DNA of 44,118 nucleotides from Candidatus Wirthbacteria bacterium (GCA_903889905.1 CAISZI010000009.1:1-44118); one strand, 5' to 3'. Shown: positions 12,854-22,272, counted from the stretch's first letter. Notes: generated by a model not told the origin, from the letters alone. Translations and numbers: made by a program.

Positions 12854-14581
12854 ATGACTACCAAGCCAGCCAAGAAACCCAAGTCCAAAACCATCACTGG
12901 TGCAGAACTTCTATGCCAGTGTCTCGTTGACCACGGCGTTGAGCTCATGTTTGGCTACCAGGGCGGCGCGATCATGCCGGTTTATGATGCGTTCCCAAAA
13001 TATCCCAAACTGCGGCACGTGATGGTTCGTAACGAACAGGGGGCTGCCTTTGCCGCGGCGGGTTATGCTCGGGCGACTGGCAAGGTCGGCGTTTGTGTGG
13101 CGACATCCGGTCCCGGCGCAACCAACTTGCTGACTGGAATCGCCGACGCCCACATGGATTCGATTCCTGTGCTGGCGATCACCGGTCAGGTTGTCTCGAC
13201 GGTGATCGGTACCGACGCCTTCCAGGAAAGCGATGTGGTCGGACTGATGATTCCGCTGACCAAACAAAGTTATTTGCTGGATGACGTGCATGATATCCCG
13301 ATGGTGGTAAGCGAAGCGTTCCATTTGGCGAATTCTGGGCGACCAGGACCTGTGCACATTGATCTGCCCAAGGATGTGGCTTTTGCCACGGTAAAACTTG
13401 ACGAAGTGAATACTCAAATCCGCTATCCTTACGAAGGCTATCAGGGGATCAGCGTCAAAGACCTCAAAACCGTGCAGTCCATGGTCAAAGAAGCGCGCCA
13501 ACCGGTCGTCTTCGTGGGCCACGGGGTGATTCTGTCCAACGCGCATCGGGAAGTGCAGCAGTTTATCGAAAAATCCGACATGCCTTTTGCCAGCACCTTG
13601 CTTGGGATCAGTGCCTTGCCGTATGACCATCCATTGCACCTGGGCATGATGGGCATGCATGGCACGGTACAGGCCAACCGGGCGATTGAGCAGTCGGATC
13701 TGATCATTGCTTTTGGTATGCGCTTTGACGACCGCATCACTGGTTTGGTGTCGGCTTTTGCGCCCCATGCCAAGATCATTCACATTGAAATCGATCCATC
13801 GGAAATTGATAAAAACGTCAAAACCAATCTGGCGATCAATTGCGACATCAAAAAAGCGGCGGCCAAAATGACGCAGATTGTCGTTGGCAGAGACTATACG
13901 AGCTGGAAAAAGCTGGCTCGGGATAACGCCAAAGTCTGGGACAAAGCAGATCCGGTGCGCACGGGCAAAGGGTTAGGTTCGTCCGGCAAATTGCTCATGG
14001 CCTATGTCTTGGAACGGCTTTCGGATTTGACGCATGGCAACGACAATGTGGTGGCGGATGTGGGCCAAAACCAGATGTTTGCTGCCCGTTATTATAACTT
14101 TCAACGATATAACACCTGGTTTAACTCGGGCGGTGCCGGCACTATGGGTTTCGCGTTGCCGACAGCTCTGGGGGTGAAGATGGCACGACCCAAAGAACGC
14201 GTCTGGGTCACGGTGGGGGATGGCGGCTTTCAGATGAACATTCAGGAATTGGGTACGATTTTGGAAGAAAAGCTGGATATCAAAATTTTGCTTCTCAACA
14301 ACAGCTTCCTGGGCATGGTCAAACAATGGCAGGATCTATTTTTTGGTGGCCGCTTTGTGGCGACACCGATGGTTAATCCGGATTTTGTCGCCCTTTGTCG
14401 GGCTTATGGTATTGCGGGCGAAAAAGTGGCCACCAAAGCGGGTGTGGATGCAGCCATCAAGCGTGCCATGCAGCACAAAGGCGCTTACATCGTGGAAGTG
14501 GATACGGCCATGGAAGAAGTCGTCATGCCCATGATACCTTCAAATTCACCTTATAGTTCGATGAGGATTACCAATGAATAA
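12854..14581 (+). CDS. ilvB: Acetolactate synthase, catalytic large subunit
   Basis: ThDP- and FAD-dependent condensation of two pyruvates to acetolactate, or pyruvate with 2-oxobutyrate to acetohydroxybutyrate: the first shared BCAA step. The 575-residue protein shows GYQGGAIMPVYDA (34-46), catalytic glutamate E61 in RNEQGAAFAAAGYARATG, the FAD-region RFDDRITG and the ThDP motif GDGGFQMN...NNSFLGMVKQWQ. The C-terminal PMIPSNSPYSSM is truncated relative to a typical 'MV.PG' tail but the length is normal. It overlaps ilvN by 8 bp (ATGAATAA), indicating coupled translation of the two subunits. Expression is gated by the leader attenuator. Confidence 0.97.
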   Translation: MTTKPAKKPKSKTITGAELLCQCLVDHGVELMFGYQGGAIMPVYDAFPKYPKLRHVMVRNEQGAAFAAAGYARATGKVGVCVATSGPGATNLLTGIADAHMDSIPVLAITGQVVSTVIGTDAFQESDVVGLMIPLTKQSYLLDDVHDIPMVVSEAFHLANSGRPGPVHIDLPKDVAFATVKLDEVNTQIRYPYEGYQGISVKDLKTVQSMVKEARQPVVFVGHGVILSNAHREVQQFIEKSDMPFASTLLGISALPYDHPLHLGMMGMHGTVQANRAIEQSDLIIAFGMRFDDRITGLVSAFAPHAKIIHIEIDPSEIDKNVKTNLAINCDIKKAAAKMTQIVVGRDYTSWKKLARDNAKVWDKADPVRTGKGLGSSGKLLMAYVLERLSDLTHGNDNVVADVGQNQMFAARYYNFQRYNTWFNSGGAGTMGFALPTALGVKMARPKERVWVTVGDGGFQMNIQELGTILEEKLDIKILLLNNSFLGMVKQWQDLFFGGRFVATPMVNPDFVALCRAYGIAGEKVATKAGVDAAIKRAMQHKGAYIVEVDTAMEEVVMPMIPSNSPYSSMRITNE

Positions 14582-15104
14582 ACTGCACACCGTGCTGGCC
14601 TTTGCCTACAACGAGCCTGGCGTCCTCAACAAGCTTTTTTCTCTGATTCGCAAAAAACGTTACAACGTTGAAACCATCACTGCTGGACACACGCACGTGC
14701 CGAATTTAAGCCGCATGACGATCGCGTTTAGCCAGAAAGATGAAAGCAAGATTGAGCAAATCGTGAAGCAGATCCAGAACATCACCGAAGTCACCACCAC
14801 CGAGGATGTGACGAATCAGGAAGTGATCATCCGCGAACTGGTGTTGCTCAAAGTCAAGGCGACGACCATCAATCGTGCCCATATTGCGGCGACTGCTGAT
14901 GTGATGGGTGGCCGCGTGGTAAACGTGGCGCCGGATAATATGATTGTTGAATTTTCCGATTCCCCGGCCAAGATCGAGAATGCGATCACCGTCTTTGGTG
15001 ATATTGGTCTACTCGGCGTGGCGCGCACGGGTGCCACCGTCATCCACAAAGAAACCGAAGACATGGGCGTGGATAGTAAAGGGCGGAAAAAAGTCTCTTT
15101 TTAA
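14574..15104 (+). CDS. ilvN: Acetolactate synthase, regulatory small subunit
   Basis: Binds and activates IlvB and usually carries the valine feedback site. The 176-residue protein starts with an ACT domain: HTVLAFAYNEPGVLNKLFSL (4-23), then YNVETITAGHTHVPNLSRMTI. A C-terminal domain follows (REL.LLKVKA....IAATADVMGGRVVNVAPDNMIVEFS). GAGGA sits just upstream of the ATG, within ilvB. This is a long-form (IlvH-like) small subunit rather than the short IlvN/IlvM type. The normally conserved 'N..PGVL..I' effector loop is present as NEPGVLNKL, consistent with effector binding. Confidence 0.95.
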   Translation: MNKLHTVLAFAYNEPGVLNKLFSLIRKKRYNVETITAGHTHVPNLSRMTIAFSQKDESKIEQIVKQIQNITEVTTTEDVTNQEVIIRELVLLKVKATTINRAHIAATADVMGGRVVNVAPDNMIVEFSDSPAKIENAITVFGDIGLLGVARTGATVIHKETEDMGVDSKGRKKVSF

Positions 15105-15113
15105 GGTTAAACC

Positions 15114-15473
15114 ATGGAACTTGTCAATTTGCAAAATAAGTTTGGCCTGGTCAAGGACTACTGGACGCCGGCAGTGGTCACGGATTTTAACGGTCTAAGC
15201 GTTAAAATCGTCAAAGTAAAGGGGGAATTTGTCTGGCATCATCACGATGATACGGACGAGCTTTTCTGGGTTTACCGGGGAGAACTTTTAATTCACCTCA
15301 AGGATCGTGTTGTCCTGTTGCGCCAAGATGAAATGTTTGTCGTGCCCAAAAACGTGGAACACAAAACAGCCGCCTTGGATGAAACTTGGATCATCATGAT
15401 TGAACCGCGAGATACGGTCAATACTGGCAATGTCGTCAGTGATAAAACCGTTGTAAGACCTCAAGCTATCTAA
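15114..15473 (+). CDS. Small cupin-domain protein within the BCAA operon
   Basis: A single-domain cupin of 119 residues. Motif 1 is GEFVWHHHDDTDELFWVYRG, with metal ligands H42, H44 and E49. Motif 2 is MFVVPKNVEHKT, with H83. All four ligands are intact, so it should bind a divalent metal. It is most like the small mannose-6-phosphate-isomerase-type cupins, but the substrate cannot be predicted. It begins 9 nt after ilvN and ends 19 nt before leuA, so it is an operon member. That position suggests a role linked to BCAA metabolism, or a passenger gene. Confidence 0.85.
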   Translation: MELVNLQNKFGLVKDYWTPAVVTDFNGLSVKIVKVKGEFVWHHHDDTDELFWVYRGELLIHLKDRVVLLRQDEMFVVPKNVEHKTAALDETWIIMIEPRDTVNTGNVVSDKTVVRPQAI

Positions 15474-15492
15474 TCTCTTATGAGTTTAAACC

Positions 15493-16989
15493 ATGCCCCA
15501 GAATCGTTTAATCATCTTTGACACTACTTTACGCGATGGCGAACAGACGCCGCTCACTTCACTCAAAACCGTGGAAAAAGTTGAAATTGCCCGGCAGTTG
15601 GAAAAGCTTGGGGTGGACGTGATCGAGGCCGGATTCCCGATTTCTAGTCCGGGCGACTTTGAATCCGTACAGAAGATCGGGCGTGAGATCAAAAATTGCA
15701 TTATTTGTGGCCTCACGCGTGCCATCCGCAAAGATATCGACGTAGCCGCGGAAGCCCTGAAAACTGCCAAGTACCCACGGATTCATACCGGCATTGGCGC
15801 CAGCGACATTCACATCAAGCACAAATTCAAATCAACGCGCGAAGATATTCTGGCACGTGCCATTGAAGCCGTAAAATATGCCAAAAAGTTTGTCAGTGAC
15901 GTGGAGTTCTACGCCGAAGACGCGGGACGCGCAGATCCGGTTTATCTGGCTATCATGATCGAAGCGGTGATCAAAGCCGGTGCCACAACGGTCAATATTC
16001 CAGACACCACGGGTTACACCTTTCCCGAAGAATACGGCAGTTTGATCAAATTCTTGTTTGATCACGTCAGCAATATTGAAAAGGCGGTGGTTTCAACACA
16101 CTGCCACAATGATCTTGGTCTTGCCACGGCCAACACCTTGGCAGGCGTTTTGAATGGTGCGCGCCAGGTGGAAGTCACGATCAACGGCATTGGTGAGCGG
16201 GCCGGTAATACGGCGCTTGAGGAAATTGTCATGGCGCTCAAAACCCGCAAACAAAATAATCTGGAACTCAATCTCAAAACGCAGGAACTCAATCGCACCA
16301 GCCGCATGGTGGCAAGCTTGATGGGCGTTGTTGTCCAGCCTAACAAAGCCATTGTCGGGGCCAACGCTTTCGCGCATTCGAGTGGCATCCATCAGGACGG
16401 TGTGATCAAGAAACGCCTCACCTACGAAATTATCGACCCCAAAGACGTGGGTGTGGACAGTTCCAAGATCGTGCTAACGGCGCGGTCCGGTCGGGCGGCA
16501 CTGACGCACCGGTTCGAAAAACTGGGTTACAAATTCAGTCAGAAGAAAATTGATGAGCTATACGAACGGTTTTTGCTGATTGCCGACCGCAAAAAAGAAG
16601 TTTTTGACGATGATTTACGTGTACTTGTCGACGAAACTGCCCGTGAATCAACAGAACGCATCAAATTGGCGCTGACGGAGGTGGTCTGTGGCAATTCGTC
16701 CATTCCTTTTGCCATGGTGAAACTGATGGTGGATGGCGCGCCGTTTGTCGCGACGGCGACGGGGACCGGCCCGGTGGATGCGTCTTATCAGGCGATTGAT
16801 AAAATCGTCAAAAAAAAGGTGAAACTGGTGGAGTATCTGTTGCAATCCGTGACCGCAGGTATCGATGCCCAGGCCAAAGTAAGTGTGGCGATCGAGTACC
16901 GCGCCAAACGGTATTATGGTTATGGCGCGGACCCAGACATTGTGGTGGCGTCGACCAAGGCGTATCTGGACGCGGTGAATAAGCTGTGA
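15493..16989 (+). CDS. leuA: 2-isopropylmalate synthase
   Basis: Condenses acetyl-CoA with 2-oxoisovalerate, the first committed leucine step. The 498-residue protein has a DRE-TIM barrel ([12 protein letters not shown] at 9-20, [13 protein letters not shown], and [19 protein letters not shown]) and a C-terminal LeuA allosteric domain from about 390, where leucine feedback normally acts. It ends in TGA, showing TGA is a stop here. ATG 15493 lacks a good Shine-Dalgarno. The paralogous cimA lies three kilobases downstream. LeuA is assigned here because of GEQTP and the isopropylmalate-type [10 protein letters not shown] motif. Confidence 0.95.
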   Translation: MPQNRLIIFDTTLRDGEQTPLTSLKTVEKVEIARQLEKLGVDVIEAGFPISSPGDFESVQKIGREIKNCIICGLTRAIRKDIDVAAEALKTAKYPRIHTGIGASDIHIKHKFKSTREDILARAIEAVKYAKKFVSDVEFYAEDAGRADPVYLAIMIEAVIKAGATTVNIPDTTGYTFPEEYGSLIKFLFDHVSNIEKAVVSTHCHNDLGLATANTLAGVLNGARQVEVTINGIGERAGNTALEEIVMALKTRKQNNLELNLKTQELNRTSRMVASLMGVVVQPNKAIVGANAFAHSSGIHQDGVIKKRLTYEIIDPKDVGVDSSKIVLTARSGRAALTHRFEKLGYKFSQKKIDELYERFLLIADRKKEVFDDDLRVLVDETARESTERIKLALTEVVCGNSSIPFAMVKLMVDGAPFVATATGTGPVDASYQAIDKIVKKKVKLVEYLLQSVTAGIDAQAKVSVAIEYRAKRYYGYGADPDIVVASTKAYLDAVNKL

Positions 16990-17000
16990 TGAGAAGAAAG

Positions 17001-17127
17001 CCCCCTGCGCCCCCTTTACAAGGGGGAAAGAGTAATTACTCTCATACGAAGTCTAAGGAGAGCAAGAACGATTTTTTTCTTTTGGCAAAGGCAAGATCAG
17101 ACCTCCTTGTAAAGGGGGCGCAGGGGG
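17001..17127. repeat. 127-bp inverted-repeat (MITE-like) element between leuA and avtA
   Basis: Bases 17001-17023 and 17105-17127 are perfect 23-bp inverted arms (CCCCCTGCGCCCCC at the outer end, then TTTACAAGG). The interior has a 14-bp palindrome, AGAGTAATTACTCT (17029-17042), and a T-rich run. There is no ORF. The arms share the C-run/spacer/C-run/TTTA layout with 9226-9270, so both belong to one repeat family. It may affect read-through from leuA to avtA. Confidence 0.8.
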
Positions 17128-17171
17128 ATTCGGATTAACCATAGGGATTTTAGAATTAATAGAAATTTCTT

Positions 17172-18428
17172 ATGTCCACTACCTTTCGTCTCTCCAACTT
17201 TGGCAACAAAATGACGCGGTCAACCGGGATTTCCATCCTTATGGACGATCTGGGCAAAGCCTTGTCGGGCAGTGACAAGGTTTACATGCTTGGCGGCGGC
17301 AATCCGGCGCACATTGCTGCGGTGGAAGCGATCTGGCGCAAACAAATGCACGTGATCATGGCGTCGGAAAATGGGTTTGAGAAAATGTTGGGCAATTACG
17401 ACACGCCGCAGGGGATGATGACCTTTATCGACACGATCGTGGATTTCTTTAACCGCAATTATGGTTGGGGCATCAAAGCGGATAACGTCGCCATCACCAA
17501 TGGCAGTCAGAGTGCCTGCTTTTTTCTGTTCAACCTGTTTGCCGGTACGTCACCCCAGGGTAAGCGCAAGATTTTGCTGCCGATCGCACCGGAATACATT
17601 GGCTACACCGACCAGGGCATTGAGGAAGACATCTTTGTTTCGCGGCGGCCGATCATTGAAGAGCTGCCGGATCATCAGTTCAAATATCACGTCGACTTTG
17701 ACAACCTGCACATTGGCGATGATATTGGGGCGATTTGTATTTCGCGGCCGACCAATCCCACGGGGAATGTTATCACCGATGAAGAATTGGATCGGTTAAG
17801 TGTTTTGGCGCGCGCCCAAGGCATACCGCTGATCGTGGACAACGCTTATGGCAATCCTTTTCCCCAGATGATCTTTAGCGACGCCACGCTCCAGTGGAAC
17901 GACCAAATCGTGCACAGCTTTAGTTTGTCCAAAATTGGTTTGCCGGGCACGCGTACGGGTATCGTCATTGCGCATCCCGAGACTGTCGCGGCGCTCGCGG
18001 CGGTGAATGCGGTGGTAAGCCTGGCCAATGGCAGTATCGGACAGGCGCTCACGCTGCCTTTGTTTCAGTCAGACGCGATCGTGCACATCAGCGCGACACT
18101 GATCAAGCCGTTTTATGCCAATAAATCCAAACAGGCGACAGCCTGGATCCGGCAATATTTTGATGGTCTGGTCGATTACCGCATGCACAAATGCGAAGGA
18201 TCTTTTTTCTTTTGGTTATGGTTTCCAGGGCTAAAAATCGATTCCATGGAGTTATACCAGCGACTTAAGGCTCGCAAAGTACTGGTCGTGCCAGGAAATT
18301 TCTTTTTTCCTGGTCTTGATGAGGAGTGGCAGCACAAGCACGAATGCCTGCGCATGAGCTATGCCCAAAACAGTGAAGATGTGCGGCAGGGGATTGAAAT
18401 TATGGCGGAGGTTTTGCAGCAATTATGA
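17172..18428 (+). CDS. avtA: Valine-pyruvate aminotransferase (AvtA type)
   Basis: A PLP-dependent fold-type I aminotransferase that interconverts valine plus pyruvate with 2-oxoisovalerate plus alanine. The 418-residue product matches E. coli AvtA closely along its length: YMLGGGNPAHI, NYDTPQG, ITNGSQSACFFLFNLFAG, APEYIGYTDQGIEEDIF and ISRPTNPTGNVITDEEL. The PLP lysine is in SFSLSKIGLPGTRTGI. In this operon it is the natural candidate for the last transamination step, since no ilvE is present. It overlaps cimA by 4 bp (ATGA). The start at 17172 has no clear Shine-Dalgarno. Confidence 0.93.
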   Translation: MSTTFRLSNFGNKMTRSTGISILMDDLGKALSGSDKVYMLGGGNPAHIAAVEAIWRKQMHVIMASENGFEKMLGNYDTPQGMMTFIDTIVDFFNRNYGWGIKADNVAITNGSQSACFFLFNLFAGTSPQGKRKILLPIAPEYIGYTDQGIEEDIFVSRRPIIEELPDHQFKYHVDFDNLHIGDDIGAICISRPTNPTGNVITDEELDRLSVLARAQGIPLIVDNAYGNPFPQMIFSDATLQWNDQIVHSFSLSKIGLPGTRTGIVIAHPETVAALAAVNAVVSLANGSIGQALTLPLFQSDAIVHISATLIKPFYANKSKQATAWIRQYFDGLVDYRMHKCEGSFFFWLWFPGLKIDSMELYQRLKARKVLVVPGNFFFPGLDEEWQHKHECLRMSYAQNSEDVRQGIEIMAEVLQQL

Positions 18429-19972
18429 CAGCCATTCAACTATACGACACTACTCTTCGCGACGGTTCCCAGCAGCAGGGGATTTCCTTTTCGGTCAAAG
18501 ACAAGTTGGAAATTACCAAGTTGCTGGACAATCTGGGTATCGACTTGATCGAAGGTGGCTGGCCCGGGTCTAACCCCAAAGACATGGAATTCTTTGCCAG
18601 GGCTGCCAAACTGAAACTGTCTCATGCACGGTTAGCGGCGTTCGGTTCGACCTGCCGCGTGGGTAAAGCTGCCAGCCAGGATGTCAATTTGCGGGCTTTA
18701 CTGGAATCTCAGGCTCCGGTTGTAACCATTTTTGGTAAAACCTCGACCTTGCACATTGAGAAAATTTTACGGGCGACCCAAAAAGAAGGATTAAGAATTA
18801 TCAAAGAATCCTTAAAGTTTTTGAAATCTTCTGGCCGTACTGTTTTTTTTGATGCGGAACATTTTTTTGACGGGTATCGGCTGGAGGCTAATTTTGCCTT
18901 GACATGTTTGCGTGAGGCAGAGGACGCAGGCGTTGATGCCATTATCCTTTGCGATACCAATGGCGGCACTATGCCGTGGGAAGTGGGGGAGATCGTCAGT
19001 CGAGTGACCAAAGTTGTTAAAATACCGCTGGGAATACATGCCCACAACGATGCTGGACTGGCGGCGGCGAATTCGCTGGCAGCTGTGCGCGCGGGTTGTC
19101 TGCAGGTGCAGGGAACCATGAACGGCTATGGCGAACGCACCGGCAATGCCAATCTGTGCAGCCTGATCCCGACGCTGAAGGTTAAGATGGGGCTTCAATT
19201 AGCTGCTAATCTGGCCAGTCTCGTAGCCACCTCGCATGCTATTGCCGCAATCGCCAACCAGCCACTGCCTGCGAAATCACCCTACGTCGGTACTCAGGCG
19301 TTTACGCACAAAGGCGGCATTCACGTCTCGGCCTTAAGTCGTGATAAAACCTCTTACGAACACATGGATCCCGCACTTGTGGGCAATGCGTCGAACGTTG
19401 TCATTTCGGATCTGGCTGGCAAAAGTAATATTGTTTACAAGCTCAAAGCTTTTGGCTTGCACGAACCAGTCGACGATGACAAGCTGGCAAAAGTGCTGCA
19501 GGAATTGAAGCAATGGGAAAACGAAGGGCTCAGTTACGAAGGTGCAGACGCGTCGTTTGAACTGTTTTTGCGCCGCCGTCTGTTTGGGCATAAAGCGCCA
19601 TTTCAACTGGTCAAGTTCATCTCGCTGGTGGAACAGGATCGGGGCAGTAACATCGAAGCGGTCGTCAAAATCCGTGTCGGCAAAGCAATCATGCACACAG
19701 CAGCGGCCGGCAATGGCCCGGTCAATGCACTGGATGGCGCTTTGCGCAAGGCTCTGGAACCGTTTTATCCGCAGTTAAAGCACGTGGAGTTAACCGATTA
19801 CAAGGTTCGTATCATTGATCCTGCCTCCGCGACGGAAGCCAAAACACGAGTGATGATTACGAGCTCTGATAGTATGAAGGAATGGGTCACCGTGGGCGCC
19901 AGTACCAACATCATCGAAGCCAGTTGGCTCGCCTTGAGTGATGCGGTAGAGTATGCGCTGGTGAAAAAGTGA
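18425..19972 (+). CDS. cimA: (R)-citramalate synthase
   Basis: Condenses acetyl-CoA and pyruvate to citramalate, opening the threonine-independent route to 2-oxobutyrate and isoleucine. The 515-residue protein has the CimA-type start YDTTLRDGSQQQGISFSVKDK, then IEGGWPGSNPKDMEFF, which distinguishes it from LeuA. IHAHNDAGLAAANSLAAVRAG and NGYGERTGNANLCSLIP complete the barrel, and a LeuA-type allosteric domain lies at the C-terminus. The 4-bp overlap with avtA implies coupling. No ilvA is present, consistent with this route. Isoleucine feedback is expected from the family but not shown. Confidence 0.95.
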   Translation: MTAIQLYDTTLRDGSQQQGISFSVKDKLEITKLLDNLGIDLIEGGWPGSNPKDMEFFARAAKLKLSHARLAAFGSTCRVGKAASQDVNLRALLESQAPVVTIFGKTSTLHIEKILRATQKEGLRIIKESLKFLKSSGRTVFFDAEHFFDGYRLEANFALTCLREAEDAGVDAIILCDTNGGTMPWEVGEIVSRVTKVVKIPLGIHAHNDAGLAAANSLAAVRAGCLQVQGTMNGYGERTGNANLCSLIPTLKVKMGLQLAANLASLVATSHAIAAIANQPLPAKSPYVGTQAFTHKGGIHVSALSRDKTSYEHMDPALVGNASNVVISDLAGKSNIVYKLKAFGLHEPVDDDKLAKVLQELKQWENEGLSYEGADASFELFLRRRLFGHKAPFQLVKFISLVEQDRGSNIEAVVKIRVGKAIMHTAAAGNGPVNALDGALRKALEPFYPQLKHVELTDYKVRIIDPASATEAKTRVMITSSDSMKEWVTVGASTNIIEASWLALSDAVEYALVKK

Positions 19973-19986
19973 CTGCGTTTTTTGTT

Positions 19987-20073
19987 GTCATTGCGAGGAA
20001 GTTTGATGACGCGGCAATCTAGTATCTTATTTTTTGTTGAAAGATTGCGACGTCGAGGAGTCCTGGCAATAAC
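19987..20073. repeat. Inverted repeat pair between cimA and leuC
   Basis: Left arm 19987-20020 (GTCATTGCGAGGAA...GCGGCAATCT) and right arm 20042-20073 (AGATTGCGACGTCGAGGAG...GGCAATAAC) are imperfect inverted copies of an interspersed repeat. A further single arm is at 21532-21562. It has no coding capacity. Confidence 0.75.
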
Positions 20074-20109
20074 AGATTATCTAAGCCAATCAAAATTGAG
20101 GAGAATCTC

Positions 20110-21510
20110 ATGCCCAAAACGCTGTTTGATAAAGTCTGGGAAGCTCATGTCGTGGAAGCCATGCCAGATGGCAGTTACCTGCTCTATATCGACCGGCACC
20201 TGGTACACGAAGTAACCAGTCCACAAGCCTTTGAAGGTTTGCGTCGCAGCGGTCGCAAGTTGCGCGCCCCCAAGCGGACGCTTGCCGTCCTCGATCACAA
20301 CATCCCAACCGTAGATCGCCGGAACATTACCAATCCGATTGCCAAAAAGCAGGTGACCGAACTCGAAAGTAATGTGCGTGAATTTGGTATCGAGTTTTAT
20401 GGTCTGGACAGCGACCGGCAGGGGATCGTGCACATTATTGGACCGGAACTTGGATTTACCCTACCAGGTGTGACCTTGGTCTGCGGCGACAGCCACACCT
20501 CGACGCATGGGGCGTTTGGAGCGCTAGCCTTTGGCATTGGGACATCGGAAGTGGAGCATGTGTTGGCGACGCAATGCCTGATGCAATCGAGCAAACCACT
20601 CAACTTCCGGGTTGAGCTCCAGGGTAGGTTGCCGCGCGGTGTGACTTCCAAGGATGTGATTTTGCGTATTATTCGTGAAATCGGTACGGCGGGCGGCACC
20701 GGGAGCGTGTTTGAATTCTGCGGTGAAGCGATTGCAGCCATGAGCATGGAAGAACGTATGTCACTGTGCAATATGAGCATTGAAGCTGGCGCGCGCGCGG
20801 GCATGATTGCGCCGGATCCGACGACGTTTGACTACATCCAGGCGCAAAATCGTCCGTTTGCGCCCAAAGGTAAGGTTTTGACGGAGGCTTTGAACTATTG
20901 GAAAACCCTGCAAACCGATGCAGGCGCACATTTTGACAAAGAACTGGTCCTGAACGTCTCCGCTCTGGCGCCGCAAGTTACCTGGGGCACCAATCCGGCC
21001 ATGGGCACAGACGTCTCTGGTTCGATTCCGGCATTGGACGGCTACAAACACTCATCCGCTGCCAATGTCGAACGCGCGTTGCAATATATGGGTTTGAAGG
21101 CCGGGCAAAAAATGACTGAGATCCCGATTGATCTGGTCTTTATTGGTTCCTGCACCAATGGCCGCATCGAAGATCTGCGCGCAGCCGCCGCATTCTTGCA
21201 AGGCAAGAAAGTCAAAGTCCAAACTTTGGTCGTCCCCGGCTCCATGCAGGTCAAAGCACAGGCAGAACGTGAAGGTCTGGATCATGTATTCAAACAAGCC
21301 GGCGCCAAGTGGCGTGAACCTGGCTGTAGCATGTGCCTGGGAATGAATCCCGACATTGCCGCACCAGGTCAGCACGTGGCTTCAACCAGTAATCGTAACT
21401 TCGAAGGCCGCCAGGGCAAAGGTGCCCGCACGCATTTGATGAGTCCGATTATGGCGGCAGCGGCGGGAGTGGCAGGACATGTCGTGGATGTGAGAGAAAA
21501 GTTGTACTGA
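20110..21510 (+). CDS. leuC: 3-isopropylmalate/(R)-citramalate dehydratase, large subunit
   Basis: With LeuD it isomerises 2- to 3-isopropylmalate. In organisms using CimA it also handles citramalate/methylmalate. The 466-residue protein is the same length as E. coli LeuC and closely similar ([52 protein letters not shown]). The 4Fe-4S cysteines are C348 ([12 protein letters not shown]), C406 and C409 (GCSMCLGMN). GAGGAG precedes the ATG. This is the bacterial-type LeuC, not the archaeal HacA-like form. The adjacent leuD completes the enzyme. Confidence 0.97.
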   Translation: MPKTLFDKVWEAHVVEAMPDGSYLLYIDRHLVHEVTSPQAFEGLRRSGRKLRAPKRTLAVLDHNIPTVDRRNITNPIAKKQVTELESNVREFGIEFYGLDSDRQGIVHIIGPELGFTLPGVTLVCGDSHTSTHGAFGALAFGIGTSEVEHVLATQCLMQSSKPLNFRVELQGRLPRGVTSKDVILRIIREIGTAGGTGSVFEFCGEAIAAMSMEERMSLCNMSIEAGARAGMIAPDPTTFDYIQAQNRPFAPKGKVLTEALNYWKTLQTDAGAHFDKELVLNVSALAPQVTWGTNPAMGTDVSGSIPALDGYKHSSAANVERALQYMGLKAGQKMTEIPIDLVFIGSCTNGRIEDLRAAAAFLQGKKVKVQTLVVPGSMQVKAQAEREGLDHVFKQAGAKWREPGCSMCLGMNPDIAAPGQHVASTSNRNFEGRQGKGARTHLMSPIMAAAAGVAGHVVDVREKLY

Positions 21511-21531
21511 CGGAAAAGCGCACAGATTGAA

Positions 21532-21562
21532 AGATTGCCACGTCGCAGCTCCTCGCAATGAC
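21532..21562. repeat. Single arm of the GATTGCCACGTCGC-type repeat between leuC and leuD
   Basis: AGATTGCCACGTCGC and then CTCCTCGCAATGAC, matching the right arm at 20042-20073 with a few substitutions. It lies 21 nt after the leuC stop and is followed by the leuD ribosome site (AAGGAG). Confidence 0.75.
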
Positions 21563-21588
21563 AGATTAATCAATTAAGGAGTTTAAAA

Positions 21589-22257
21589 ATGGAAAGCTTT
21601 AGTATTTATACCGGCCGCACCGCCTTACTCAACCGTGAAAACGTCGACACCGACGCCATTATCCCCAAGCAGTTTTTGGCCCGGGTACAGAAAAGTGGCT
21701 ATGGACCATTTTTGTTTTTTGACTGGAAAAACGCACCGGGAACGGTTTGTGAGATTGATGATGAAGCGGGGGATTTTGTCTTCCGCAAGCAGGTGCTAAA
21801 CCCCGACTTTGAGCTCAATCACGACACATTCGCTGGGGCCACGATTCTGGTTACCAAAAACAACTTCGGTTGCGGATCATCGCGTGAGCATGCACCCTGG
21901 GCACTGCTGGGGGCAGGTTTTCGCGTGGTGATTGCACCCCGCAAAGACGACGTGCCGGCATTTGCCGATATCTTTCGCAACAATTCCATTCAGAATGGAT
22001 TGATGTTGGTGGAACTCGCGTCAGCTGAGGTTAATGCAATATTTGACCGGGTGAATGCCAATCCTGGACTCGAGATTACTGTTGATTTGCCCAAGCAAAC
22101 TGTTTCGCTTGTCGGCGGTCCGACCTTTCGCTTTCAGATCAATTCTGGCGCCAAACAACGGCTGCTCACTGGAAGGGATGAGATCGGGGATACGCTGGTG
22201 ATGGCGGAGAAGATAGCGACCTATGAGTCAAAAGTGCCGGCGTGGTGTTCGTTGTAG
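21589..22257 (+). CDS. leuD: 3-isopropylmalate dehydratase, small subunit
   Basis: Swivelling-domain partner of LeuC. The 222-residue protein has NVDTDAIIPKQFL near the start and the active-site loop NNFGCGSSREHAPWALLGAGFRVVIAP, then FADIFRNNSIQNGLM, all typical of bacterial LeuD. E. coli LeuD is about 201 residues; the extra length is at the C-terminus (AEKIATYESKVPAWCSL). AAGGAG lies 7 nt before the ATG. It is the last gene of the BCAA cluster and converges on hisS with a 15-nt gap. leuB does not follow. Confidence 0.96.
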   Translation: MESFSIYTGRTALLNRENVDTDAIIPKQFLARVQKSGYGPFLFFDWKNAPGTVCEIDDEAGDFVFRKQVLNPDFELNHDTFAGATILVTKNNFGCGSSREHAPWALLGAGFRVVIAPRKDDVPAFADIFRNNSIQNGLMLVELASAEVNAIFDRVNANPGLEITVDLPKQTVSLVGGPTFRFQINSGAKQRLLTGRDEIGDTLVMAEKIATYESKVPAWCSL

Positions 22258-22272
22258 GGTGGTTTATCAATT

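Noticed and set aside
12911-13783. 290-residue open frame on the minus strand inside ilvB
   Set aside because: It is fully antisense to a clearly conserved enzyme and its translation is rich in His/Arg/Gln without domain signals, typical of a shadow frame.
16981-16990. TGA recoding (as glycine or tryptophan)
   Set aside because: leuA and the debranching gene end naturally at TGA at their expected family lengths, and no internal TGA is needed in any gene, so TGA is a stop.
15493-19972. leuA and cimA as a recent tandem duplication
   Set aside because: The two differ in signature motifs (GEQTP versus GSQQQGISF) and in most of their sequence. They are ancient paralogues of the same superfamily.
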